From contig PMEV01000245.1 in NCBI GenBank assembly GCA_003154855.1, forward strand, positions 1 through 9,898: DNA of 9,898 nt, given 5' to 3'. Positions 1 through 6,397 of this stretch are shown in pieces. The stretch's first letter is position 1. Each line of letters opens with the position of its first letter. Below the pieces are notes generated by a model. The model was not told the origin of the DNA and did no database searches. It saw only the letters and a list, made by a program, of their open reading frames with translations. A program made the translations under genes and the position numbers. The stretch is from Bryobacterales bacterium (lineage in GTDB: Bacteria; Acidobacteriota; Terriglobia; Bryobacterales; Bryobacteraceae).

Positions 1-146
1 TTGAGGAGAGCCAGCCGGTCGCCCCGGCCGTGATGCCGGAGCCCCCTGCCCCGCCCCCTGCTGTTGCCGTGATTGCTCCCGTCGAGCCGCCGCCTCCCGT
101 GGGGATATTGATCGTTGAGGAGAGCCAGCCCGTCGCCCAACCCATG
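1..146 (+). repeat. Imperfect 114-bp (38-residue) in-frame tandem repeat, proline-rich coding
   Basis: TTGAGGAGAGCCAGCC at 1-16 recurs exactly at 115-130, followed in both copies by a base and GTCGCCC, and then by ATGCCGGA at 33 and at 144 (a 3-base indel). The period is 114 bases, so the frame is kept and the protein reads EESQPVA twice. The left edge cuts the first visible copy, and more copies may lie upstream. Confidence 0.6.
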
Positions 147-905
147 CCGGAAGCCGCTCCCGCCGCCGTTCCGCCCCCCGACCCGAGGACCGCGGAGATG
201 GCGGAGTTCCGGGCGATTTTCCGCCCAAAACCAACTCCCGTGGAGGAAGTGATGCCAGCCCCCGTGGCCGAAGCACCCGCCAAGGCACAGCTTGCCCTAC
301 CCACCTTCGATCTTCTGCGCTGGCTTGAGTTCTTGGCCGCGATGGTGCTGGGAATCGTCCTGGGGTCCTACCTTCAGCACAGGATGGAAGGCCAACATCC
401 GGAGTGGAAGGCGGGCACGCCCGCCGGGTCGTCGCTTTCGCTCAAGGTCGAACGTAACGCGGGGCAACTGTGCCTGAGCTGGGATCGCACCGCTCTTCCC
501 ATCCTCTCCGCCCAGAAGGCTGCCTTGGCCATCACGGACGGTGAACAGAGCCAGATTCTGCCTCTGACCCTGGAGGAGCTGCGTACCGGCTCCTTCGTGT
601 ATTCGCCTGGCAGCAACGACACATCGTTTCGGGTGGATCTATCCGGATTCCCGGATGGCCGCTCCGTGAGCGAAAGCATCCGCGCCGTTTGGGGCCGGCC
701 TTCGGCCCTTGGTTCGCCGGCGGCTCAGGCGCCGCCGCCGGTTTCGGCAGAGGTCAGGCCTGTGAATCCTCCTCCACAGATGGCCGCTTCAACGGAAGCT
801 GCGGCGGCCACGCCGGTCGAACCTCCGGCCGCTGCGGCCTCCAGCGCCAAAGATGACGTCCAACCGGCGCCGGCAGAGACTGCGGCTGCCACGCCAACTC
901 AATGA
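1..905 (+). CDS. Proline-rich single-pass membrane protein, 5' end outside the window
   Basis: The reading frame is open to the left edge, so the GTG/ATG pair at 30-35 is probably internal rather than the start; nine in-frame codons (EESQPVAPA) precede it. Counting from the GTG at 30, residues 1-90 are Pro/Ala/Glu-rich and probably disordered. Residues ~96-115 (around FLAAMVLGIVLGSYL) form one hydrophobic helix. Residues ~136-222 form a compact beta-rich domain (LSLKVERNAGQLCLSWDR onwards, ending near AVWG). The last 70 residues are again Pro/Ala-rich. EESQPVA occurs twice, 38 residues apart, suggesting tandem repeats that began upstream. I recall similar C-terminal domains in Solibacter-type acidobacterial proteins, often attached to varied N-terminal modules, but I know of no assigned function. 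Topology suggests the Pro-rich part and the C-terminal domain lie on opposite sides of the membrane. The missing N-terminus could carry a kinase, FHA or other domain and would decide the role. Confidence 0.75.
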   Translation, partial: EESQPVAPAVMPEPPAPPPAVAVIAPVEPPPPVGILIVEESQPVAQPMPEAAPAAVPPPDPRTAEMAEFRAIFRPKPTPVEEVMPAPVAEAPAKAQLALPTFDLLRWLEFLAAMVLGIVLGSYLQHRMEGQHPEWKAGTPAGSSLSLKVERNAGQLCLSWDRTALPILSAQKAALAITDGEQSQILPLTLEELRTGSFVYSPGSNDTSFRVDLSGFPDGRSVSESIRAVWGRPSALGSPAAQAPPPVSAEVRPVNPPPQMAASTEAAAATPVEPPAAAASSAKDDVQPAPAETAAATPTQ

Positions 906-910
906 AAACA

Positions 911-933
911 CGGGCGGCGCCCGAGGCCGCCCG
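911..933 (+). terminator. GC-rich stem-loop after the first gene; possible weak terminator
   Basis: CGGGCGGC (911-918) and GCCGCCCG (926-933) form a perfect 8-bp stem with a 7-base loop, starting 5 bases after the TGA at 903-905. No T-run follows (GCCCTTCGCT), so it may instead protect the 3' end or act with Rho. Confidence 0.4.
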
Positions 934-961
934 GCCCTTCGCTCTGAAGCCCTAACATTCT

Positions 962-989
962 GGAACCTTTCCAGCCCGCCAGCCGAATC
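962..989 (+). promoter_or_regulatory. Candidate ECF-type promoter (GGAAC -35 element)
   Basis: GGAACC at 962-967 matches the GGAAC core of many ECF sigma -35 elements. About 16 bases downstream lies CGAATC (984-989), a possible -10. Transcription would start near 995, giving a leader of about 10 bases before the ATG at 1005. Its position directly before an ECF sigma gene fits the usual autoregulation of such genes. The -35 core lies within TGGAA-CCT-TTCCA (961-973), a short inverted repeat. The -10 assignment is weak. Confidence 0.4.
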
Positions 990-1004
990 CATAGTGACGG
1001 CTTG

Positions 1005-1601
1005 ATGGATCCGCAACTTCCCAGCGACGAAGAGTTGTTGCAGCAGATGCTCTCCGGCCAGGAAGAGGCGTTCGTAGAGATCTACCGCCGCCGACAGGCC
1101 GGGGTGTTCCGTTTTGCGCTGCATATGAGCGGTTCGGCGGCTACCGCCGAGGACGTGACCCAGGAGGTTTTTCTGGCGCTCATGCGGGACGCCGTCAAGT
1201 TCGACCCGCGCCGGGGATCGCTGGGGGCGTTCCTGTACGGGATCGCCAGGAATCACGTGTTACGGTCGCTCGACCGGCAGGCGGATCGAAGCTCCCCGGC
1301 GGAGGTCGAACTGGCGGCGCCGGACGCGGATCCGCTGGGGCGTCTGACCCGCCGGGAGACCATTGAGACGGTGCGCGCGGCGGTGCTGTCGCTGCCCGTC
1401 CATTACCGGGAAGTGGTGGTGCTGTGCGAGTTGCACGAGTTGGACTACGCGCAGGCGGCCGCGGCCCTGGGTTGCGCGCTGGGGACGGTGCGGTCGCGGC
1501 TGCACCGTGCCCGCGGCATGCTCGCGGAGAGGCTGAGGGGGGGGACGGCGGCGCCCTCCGTAGTGGCCGGCCAGATCAAGCCGGCGGGGTGTTCCATATG
1601 A
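1005..1601 (+). CDS. ECF-family RNA polymerase sigma factor
   Basis: A 198-residue sigma-70 family protein that would redirect core RNA polymerase to a small regulon. Region 2 spans about residues 19-90: AEDVTQEVFLAL at 48-59 is the core-binding signature, and GSLGAFLYGIARNHVLRSL at 71-89 covers the -10 recognition and melting helices. An acidic linker (~95-115) follows. Region 4 spans ~119-178, with a helix-turn-helix (DYAQAAAALGCALGTVRSRLHRAR, 147-170) for the -35 element. Length and the absence of regions 1 and 3 fit the ECF class. ATG at 1005 was chosen over the adjacent TTG at 1002; no strong Shine-Dalgarno is visible. The stop overlaps the next ATG (ATGA, 1598-1601), so sigma and anti-sigma should be translationally coupled. 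A GGAAC-type promoter candidate lies 40 bases upstream. The ECF subgroup and the signal cannot be told from sequence alone. Confidence 0.93.
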   Translation: MDPQLPSDEELLQQMLSGQEEAFVEIYRRRQAGVFRFALHMSGSAATAEDVTQEVFLALMRDAVKFDPRRGSLGAFLYGIARNHVLRSLDRQADRSSPAEVELAAPDADPLGRLTRRETIETVRAAVLSLPVHYREVVVLCELHELDYAQAAAALGCALGTVRSRLHRARGMLAERLRGGTAAPSVVAGQIKPAGCSI

Positions 1602-2194
1602 ATTGCCGGGAATTTGACGACGTGGTGTTCGAACTCGCGCGCGGCTGGGTGGCGGATGGAGCCGCCTTGGCCCATACCGATGCCTGCTCGCGCTGTGCGG
1701 TGCGCCTGGCGAATGAGCGCGATGTGGCCGCGGCTCTGCGTATCCTGGCCACCAGCTCGCAGAGCCTCGAAGCTCCCGCCCGCGTGGAGCGGATGTTGCT
1801 CGCAGCCTTCCGTCGCGGGGCGCGCGCGCAATCGGCGGCGAAATCCGGCGCCCTTTGGCCGGCCTGGGGAATCGCGGCGGCGCTGGCCGTTTTGGCCGTC
1901 GCCGCTGCGTTGCAGCCAAGGGCGCCGGCGCCGGTTGCCATCGACAATGTGGCCGCTTCGCAGGCCGTCGAGAGCGCCGATTCGAGCGAAGTCGCCACGC
2001 AGTACTTCGCCTTGGAGCAGGATACCGATCTGTCCGCGCTCGAGGGAGCGCCGGTGGTGCGGATGAAGCTGCCGCGCACCGTGCTGACGACTTTTGGATT
2101 ACCGATGAATCCGGAGCGCGCGGAGGAACCCGTGCAGGCCGACGTCGTGCTCGGCCCGGATGGGTTCGCCCGTGCCGTCCGGTTCGTGAATTGA
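1598..2194 (+). CDS. Membrane anti-sigma factor with zinc-binding (ZAS-type) motif
   Basis: A 198-residue protein whose N-terminus carries H26-x3-C30-x2-C33 (HTDACSRC), the classical ZAS zinc motif by which anti-sigma factors hold ECF sigmas inactive. One hydrophobic helix at ~87-106 (AWGIAAALAVLAVAAAL) anchors it in the inner membrane, leaving ~90 C-terminal residues outside as a likely sensor. The open frame extends further upstream, but the ATG at 1598, overlapping the sigma stop as ATGA, is the sensible start: it puts the zinc motif at the usual distance, and the upstream part would lie inside the sigma gene. It should bind the upstream ECF factor and release it on an envelope signal by proteolysis or redox/metal change. 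The external part has no domain I recognise; VVLGPDGFARAVRFVN at its end resembles a small beta domain. Role inferred from motif, topology and operon position. Confidence 0.87.
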   Translation: MNCREFDDVVFELARGWVADGAALAHTDACSRCAVRLANERDVAAALRILATSSQSLEAPARVERMLLAAFRRGARAQSAAKSGALWPAWGIAAALAVLAVAAALQPRAPAPVAIDNVAASQAVESADSSEVATQYFALEQDTDLSALEGAPVVRMKLPRTVLTTFGLPMNPERAEEPVQADVVLGPDGFARAVRFVN

Positions 2195-2202
2195 TTAGAC
2201 AC

Positions 2203-2207
2203 AGGAG
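2203..2207 (+). promoter_or_regulatory. Shine-Dalgarno site for the secreted protein gene at 2214
   Basis: AGGAG lies 6 bases before the ATG at 2214, inside the 19-base gap after the anti-sigma stop. It fixes the start and suggests stronger initiation than for the two genes upstream. Confidence 0.8.
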
Positions 2208-2213
2208 AAAACC

Positions 2214-3122
2214 ATGAAGAGTATCTGCATCAAAACGGCGCTGGCGGCGATGCTGCTGGCCACGCTCGCACTGGCGCAAGGTCCCGCCGGGCGGCCCGGC
2301 CCTCCGGCTGGCGGCCCGGGGGGCGGCGACGGCCCTTGGATCGGGAGAGAGATGGCCCCTCCGGGCGAGATCGTGAGGGGCGCGCCCTATTCGGCCACGG
2401 CGGTGAGCGAAGTGAACCAGATTCTGGGCGACGGCACTAAGATTCATCGCCAGGTCGCCGGAGGCGTCTATCGGGACGGCCAGGGGCGCACCAGGAACGA
2501 AGTGGCGCCCGGTGGCCATGGTCTGTTCGCACCCCCGGGCCATTCCGAACAGCTCATCACCATCACCGATCCCGTAGCCGGCTTTACCTACGTGCTCGAT
2601 CCGGCCCAGAAGACCGCCACCAAAGTGCCCCTGCATCGGGGAGGCCACGGAGCCGGCATGATGGGTCCCGAGCCGCGCGGTGGCGGACCTGAGGGCGGTG
2701 GCAAGATGGGTCCCCCTGCCGGCGGTCACCGGCCAATGCACGCCGGACCGGGCGCAGTCCAAGAGGATTTCAAGAGCGAGTACTTGCCCCCCAAGGATAT
2801 CGAAGGCGTCTCGGCCGAAGGCCGCCGCACCACCACCACCATTCTGGCTGGTCAGATCGGCAACGATCGTCCCATCGTCTCCGTTTCGGAGCGTTGGTTC
2901 GCGCCCAAGTTGCACGTGCTTGTGCTCCTGACGCACAACGATCCACGCATGGGCCAGGACACCTATAAGCTGACTAAGATCACCTTGGCGGAACCCGACC
3001 CCTCGCTGTTCGAGGTCCCGGCCGGTTACACCGTCATCGAAGGCGGCCCGGCATCTTTCTCCGGCCATCGTCAGGGCGGCGCACCCAACGCCCCGCGGCG
3101 CGGGCCCGATTCGCCTAAGTAG
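2214..3122 (+). CDS. Secreted Gly/His/Met-rich protein of an acidobacterial family, unknown function
   Basis: A 302-residue protein with a clear signal peptide: KSICIK, then a hydrophobic core to residue 20, with probable cleavage after ALA21. Mature residues 22-50 are Gly/Pro-rich. A beta-rich domain follows (~56-140: APYSATAVSEV, GGVYRDGQGRTRNEV, LITITDPVAGFTYVLDP). Residues ~141-182 are a Gly/His/Met-rich insert with many H and M residues. The second half of the domain (~190-276) has DIEGVSAEGRRTTTTI, AGQIGNDRPI, VSERWFAPKL and SLFEVPAGYTV. I recall this motif order from secreted acidobacterial proteins without assigned function. It is the third gene of the sigma/anti-sigma operon, 19 bases after the anti-sigma stop and before a strong terminator, so it is probably a regulon output or part of the sensing circuit. 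The His/Met content makes metal binding possible, but this is inference. Confidence 0.85.
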   Translation: MKSICIKTALAAMLLATLALAQGPAGRPGPPAGGPGGGDGPWIGREMAPPGEIVRGAPYSATAVSEVNQILGDGTKIHRQVAGGVYRDGQGRTRNEVAPGGHGLFAPPGHSEQLITITDPVAGFTYVLDPAQKTATKVPLHRGGHGAGMMGPEPRGGGPEGGGKMGPPAGGHRPMHAGPGAVQEDFKSEYLPPKDIEGVSAEGRRTTTTILAGQIGNDRPIVSVSERWFAPKLHVLVLLTHNDPRMGQDTYKLTKITLAEPDPSLFEVPAGYTVIEGGPASFSGHRQGGAPNAPRRGPDSPK

Positions 3123-3136
3123 TGCAACTCCACTCT

Positions 3137-3170
3137 GGGGGCGGTCTTCCTCCGACCGCCCCCGCTTTTT
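3137..3170 (+). terminator. Strong intrinsic terminator closing the sigma factor operon
   Basis: GGGGGCGGTC (3137-3146) pairs perfectly with GACCGCCCCC (3154-3163), giving a 10-bp GC-rich stem with a 7-base loop (TTCCTCC). GC and five T residues (3166-3170) follow. It begins 14 bases after the TAG at 3120-3122 and isolates the operon from the gene at 3201. Confidence 0.93.
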
Positions 3171-3200
3171 CAGTAACCCGGCGCGCCTGACTCCCATCTT

Positions 3201-4622
3201 ATGCTTGTGCCCCGCTGGGTCTTCCTCTTCGCTTGCCTGCTGGCCGAGTGGCCTCTTGCGGCTCAAATCCCTTTGCCTCACCGGAATAAGCCGAAGGTCG
3301 AGAAGGCGGCCGGCGATACCATCGAGGTCATGGGCATCCTGCGCAGCGTGGATGCCAAGCTGGTGGTCCTAGAAGCCCAGGACACCCGCATCCTCTCGCT
3401 GAAGCGCACCGAGACGACCAAGTTCCTCAAGAACTCCACCGAGACCGAGGCCTCCAGTTTCCGACCCGGCGACCACCTGACCGTCGAGACCACCCGTGAC
3501 GAACAAGGCTACCTTTACGCGGTCGAGGTGATCTGGACCAAAGCTGGCACCTCTGAGGAGCGGGCCAGAGCCTCACAACCGGTGGAAATCTCGGAGCAGA
3601 CCGTGCCGGATGCCGATAAGGACGCGCCACCGGTGCAGCACAGAGGCGATTCGGCACACCAGGACGCCCCCGAGAGCGACGCCGATGCCGTCGCCCCGCT
3701 CCAGCCGGGAGCCGAGCCGCCTCGCACCGAGGTTCGCGACGCTGCCCCTCCGGTGCGCATGGGCGCCGACGACCCCGGGCCGCCCGTTCAGCATCACGGC
3801 GCTCCCGCCGCGCGGCGCTCGGCCCCCATCGAACCGCCCACCGAACTGACGCCCACCGAGATCGCCTCGGCCGCCGTCCCGCAGCCATCCGCTGCGGCTA
3901 CCGCGCCGCCTCCCACGCCGCGCCCGGACGATCCCATCGTCGAGAAGGCGCGCCAGGCCGCCGCGGCCTTCGACGAGAGGTTGCCCAACTACGTTTGCCA
4001 GCAGTTCACCGCCCGCTTCGAGAGCACCTCCCATCCGGTGAATTGGAGAGCCATCGATATCGTGTCCGCCGAGGTGATCTTCGAGGACCAGAGCGAGCAC
4101 TACCGCAATATCAAAATCAACGACAAGCCCACCAATAAGCGACTCGAGGACACCGGCGGGGCCTGGTCCAGGGGAGAGTACGGCACCATCCTGGCCAGTC
4201 TCTTCTCGCCCGGCACGGCGGCCGAGTTCCACAAACGCGGGGGCGACACCATCGCCGGGGTTTCCACCGCGGTTTACGACTACTCAGTCGAGCGGGAGCG
4301 CTCCAACTGGTCCATCCAAGCGCCTTCCCAGCTTCTACGGCCCGCCTATCGCGGCGCGGTGTGGATCGACCCCAAGTCCGGCCGCGTGTTGCGCATCGAA
4401 ATGCAGGCCCGGCGAATGCCCGAGGAGTTCCCCCTCGACACCGTCGAAACCGCGATCGAATACCAGTACATTCGCCTGGGTGGCCCGGACCTGTTCCTGC
4501 TGCCGGTGCATGCCGAGATCCTCTCTTGCCAGCGCGGTACCAGCAACTGCTCCCGCAACGCCATCGACTTCCGCAACTACCACCGCTACTCCGGCGAATC
4601 GTCGATCACGTTCGGGAAATAG
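3201..4622 (+). CDS. Large secreted acidobacterial protein with disordered middle, unknown function
   Basis: A 473-residue protein. Residues 1-21 (MLVPRWVFLFACLLAEWPLA-A) are a signal peptide, probably cleaved before Q22. Residues ~38-115 form a small beta domain (GDTIEVMGILRSVDAKLVVLEAQ, later FRPGDHLTVETT), resembling the OB-like modules that test how a value modifies a scaffold. Residues ~116-245 are Pro/Ala/acidic-rich and probably disordered, with three copies of a PPV-(Q/R)-(H/M)-x-G motif. Residues ~246-470 form the main domain: KARQAAAAFDERLPNYVCQQFTARF, then GVSTAVYDYSVERERSNW, GAVWIDPKSGRVLRIEM and a C443/C450 pair (CQRGTSNC) that could form a disulfide. I recall the LPNYVCQQ-type domain from acidobacterial secreted proteins; its function is unknown to me. 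No clear Shine-Dalgarno precedes the ATG; GTG at 3207 is an alternative start. The upstream terminator implies its own promoter, which I could not place. The stop is 2 bases from the convergent fliJ stop. Confidence 0.83.
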   Translation: MLVPRWVFLFACLLAEWPLAAQIPLPHRNKPKVEKAAGDTIEVMGILRSVDAKLVVLEAQDTRILSLKRTETTKFLKNSTETEASSFRPGDHLTVETTRDEQGYLYAVEVIWTKAGTSEERARASQPVEISEQTVPDADKDAPPVQHRGDSAHQDAPESDADAVAPLQPGAEPPRTEVRDAAPPVRMGADDPGPPVQHHGAPAARRSAPIEPPTELTPTEIASAAVPQPSAAATAPPPTPRPDDPIVEKARQAAAAFDERLPNYVCQQFTARFESTSHPVNWRAIDIVSAEVIFEDQSEHYRNIKINDKPTNKRLEDTGGAWSRGEYGTILASLFSPGTAAEFHKRGGDTIAGVSTAVYDYSVERERSNWSIQAPSQLLRPAYRGAVWIDPKSGRVLRIEMQARRMPEEFPLDTVETAIEYQYIRLGGPDLFLLPVHAEILSCQRGTSNCSRNAIDFRNYHRYSGESSITFGK

Positions 4623-4624
4623 CG

Positions 4625-5059
4625 CTACTGCCTGTGCCACTGGGCCAGGAACAGCTCCGAAGCCAGCGCCTCCTGTTCCTTATCCGCGGCCGCCTGCCAT
4701 TCCCCCAGGCGCTTCTCTCTGAGTTTCTCGAGCAGCCGGACGTCGCGCTCGGCCTTGAGCACCAGCCCGCGCTGGGCCGCGACGCGCGCCTGGCAATCGG
4801 CGCGCTCTTTTCTCAAGCGCTCCTTCTCCCGCCTCACGTGTTGCCGGTAGGACTCCAGCGCCGCCAGCTCGCGCGCCTCGACGCTCGCCGCGTACAGCAC
4901 GGCCCGCTCCTCCTGGGCCTTTTCCGCATCCAGCCGCTGGCCGGCCAAATCCACCCGGCGCAGCTCCTCGAACAGCCGCTGCAACTTGGTCTCCTCGAGT
5001 TCCAGGTGCAGGCGCCGCCACGCCAGCACGCTCTCGAGACGGAACCGGAAGCGCTGCAT
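4625..5059 (-). CDS. fliJ: Flagellar export chaperone/ATPase stalk protein FliJ
   Basis: A 144-residue protein, typical length for FliJ, predicted to be almost entirely an antiparallel coiled coil rich in Leu, Glu, Arg and Gln. It begins MQRFRFRLESVLAWRRLHLE, matching the FliJ N-terminal pattern of basic and aromatic residues followed by LExVLxxR, and ends with a charged helix (LREKRLGEWQAAADKEQEAL). FliJ inserts into the central hole of the FliI hexamer, like the gamma stalk of F-ATPase, and contacts FlhA in the export gate. Sequence conservation in this family is low, so the call rests on length, coiled-coil character, N-terminal pattern and its position as third gene after fliH and fliI. 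The start lies 9 bases after the fliI stop, with a weak GGGATC site. The downstream end abuts the convergent secreted-protein gene. Confidence 0.87.
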   Translation of the reverse strand: MQRFRFRLESVLAWRRLHLELEETKLQRLFEELRRVDLAGQRLDAEKAQEERAVLYAASVEARELAALESYRQHVRREKERLRKERADCQARVAAQRGLVLKAERDVRLLEKLREKRLGEWQAAADKEQEALASELFLAQWHRQ

Positions 5060-5068
5060 CGGATCCCG

Positions 5069-6397
5069 TTATCCCAGCAGCTTGGCTAGCGCCTGCATCC
5101 GCGTCACGGTCTCCACCAGAGGCGACTTCCCCTCGACCTCCTGCCGTAGGAAGTTGAGCATCTGCGGCCGCACGCGAATGGCCGCGTCAAGCTGCGGATT
5201 GGCGCCCGAGACATAGGCTCCCAACTGGATGAGGTCCTCCGACTGCTGATAGGTGCTCAGCGCCTCGCGCATCCGCATGCCCGCCTCGCGCTGCTCCCGG
5301 CTGGCCACCTCCGAAGTCAGACGGCTCACCGAGCTCAAGATGTCTATGGCCGGATAATGTCCCTTGTTGGCGAGCTGGCGCGAGAGCACGATGTGTCCGT
5401 CCAGAATGGCGCGCACCGCGTCGGCGATGGGCTCGGTGATGTCGTCGCCTTCCACCAGCACGGTGAAGAACCCGGTGATCGAGCCGCGGCGGAACTTCCC
5501 CGCCCTCTCGAAGATCTGGGGCAGCAGGCTGAAGACCGAAGGCGTGTAGCCCTTCTGGCTGGGAGGTTCGCCCGCCGCCAGTCCGATCTCGCGTTGCGCC
5601 ATGGCCAGTCGCGTGACCGAGTCCATCACCAGCAGCACGTCCGCGCCCTGATCCCGGAAGTACTCGGCAATGGCCAGCGACACGAAGCAGGCGCGGAGGC
5701 GCAGCGGGGCCGGCCGGTCCGAAGTCGCCACCACCACCACCGACCGCTTCATCCCTTCCGGGCCCAGGTCGTGATCCACGAAGGCGCGCACTTCGCGGTT
5801 GCGCTCGCCCACCAGCGCCACCACGCTGACGTCGGCGGAATTGTGCCGGCACATCGACCCCAGCAGCGTGCTTTTCCCCACCCCACTGCCGCCGAAGATC
5901 CCGATCCTCTGCCCCTTCCCGCAAGGGAGCAGGCTGTCGATGGCGCGGATTCCAGTGGCCAGCGGCTCGACGATGTGCTCGCGTTCGAGCGGGCCGGGCG
6001 GCGCCTTGTACAAATCGTAGGACCCAGCCGCCTCCAGCGCCGGCCCGTTGTCCATGGGCTTGCCGAAGCCATCCACGATGCGCCCCAGCAGGCCCGGCCC
6101 CACTTCCACGCGGGCCTCCTCTTTGCGCGCCACAATGGGGCTTCCCAGCTCCAGCCCGCTGGTCTCCTCGAAGGGCATGGAAAGCACGCGGCCGTCTCGG
6201 AATCCGACCGCCTGGGTGCGTATGCGCCGGCCCCCCGCGCACTGTATCTCGCAGAAGTCCCCCACTGCGACCGCCGGCCCGGCCGATTCCACCAGCAGCC
6301 CCACCAGGCCCAGCACTGTTCCCGTCCAGCGGTACGGGCTGCCTTGCTCGACACTCTCCAGGAACGGAGCGATGTTCAGCCGGCCTGGGTCGCTCAT
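5069..6397 (-). CDS. fliI: Flagellum-specific type III export ATPase FliI
   Basis: A 442-residue ATPase of the F1-beta-like FliI/SctN family that energises and unfolds substrates for flagellar export at the cytoplasmic base. The N-terminal beta-barrel domain spans ~1-95. Walker A is GGSGVGKST (169-177, K175). The GERNREV motif (197-203) holds the catalytic Glu198. Walker B is VLLVMDS (254-260, D259). The family signature GEPPSQKGYTPSVFSLLPQIFERAG spans 276-300, followed by VEGDDITEPIADAVRAILDGHIVLSR (315-340) and the arginine-finger region SSVSR (355-359). All key residues are present and the length is usual. Neighbouring fliH and fliJ favour flagellar FliI over a virulence-type SctN. The start ATG overlaps the fliH stop by 4 bases (ATGA on the minus strand), indicating translational coupling. 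Confidence 0.96.
   Translation of the reverse strand: MSDPGRLNIAPFLESVEQGSPYRWTGTVLGLVGLLVESAGPAVAVGDFCEIQCAGGRRIRTQAVGFRDGRVLSMPFEETSGLELGSPIVARKEEARVEVGPGLLGRIVDGFGKPMDNGPALEAAGSYDLYKAPPGPLEREHIVEPLATGIRAIDSLLPCGKGQRIGIFGGSGVGKSTLLGSMCRHNSADVSVVALVGERNREVRAFVDHDLGPEGMKRSVVVVATSDRPAPLRLRACFVSLAIAEYFRDQGADVLLVMDSVTRLAMAQREIGLAAGEPPSQKGYTPSVFSLLPQIFERAGKFRRGSITGFFTVLVEGDDITEPIADAVRAILDGHIVLSRQLANKGHYPAIDILSSVSRLTSEVASREQREAGMRMREALSTYQQSEDLIQLGAYVSGANPQLDAAIRVRPQMLNFLRQEVEGKSPLVETVTRMQALAKLLG

Noticed and set aside
30..35. GTG/ATG at 30-35 as the true start of the first gene
   Set aside because: The frame is open upstream and encodes a repeat copy (EESQPVA) that matches a second copy downstream, so the gene starts outside the window.
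1424..1597. N-terminal extension of the anti-sigma frame upstream of ATG 1598
   Set aside because: The extension lies inside the sigma gene and is low-complexity Arg/Gly. The ATGA overlap and the position of the zinc motif support 1598.
1260..3281. A 673-codon open frame on the minus strand
   Set aside because: It lies antisense to the sigma, anti-sigma and secreted-protein genes, is Arg/Pro/Gly-rich without domains, and crosses the terminator. It is a high-GC shadow.
5069..6397. Virulence-type III secretion ATPase (SctN) instead of FliI
   Set aside because: fliH and fliJ neighbours and the export-ATPase motifs fit the flagellar system, and no other secretion genes are present.
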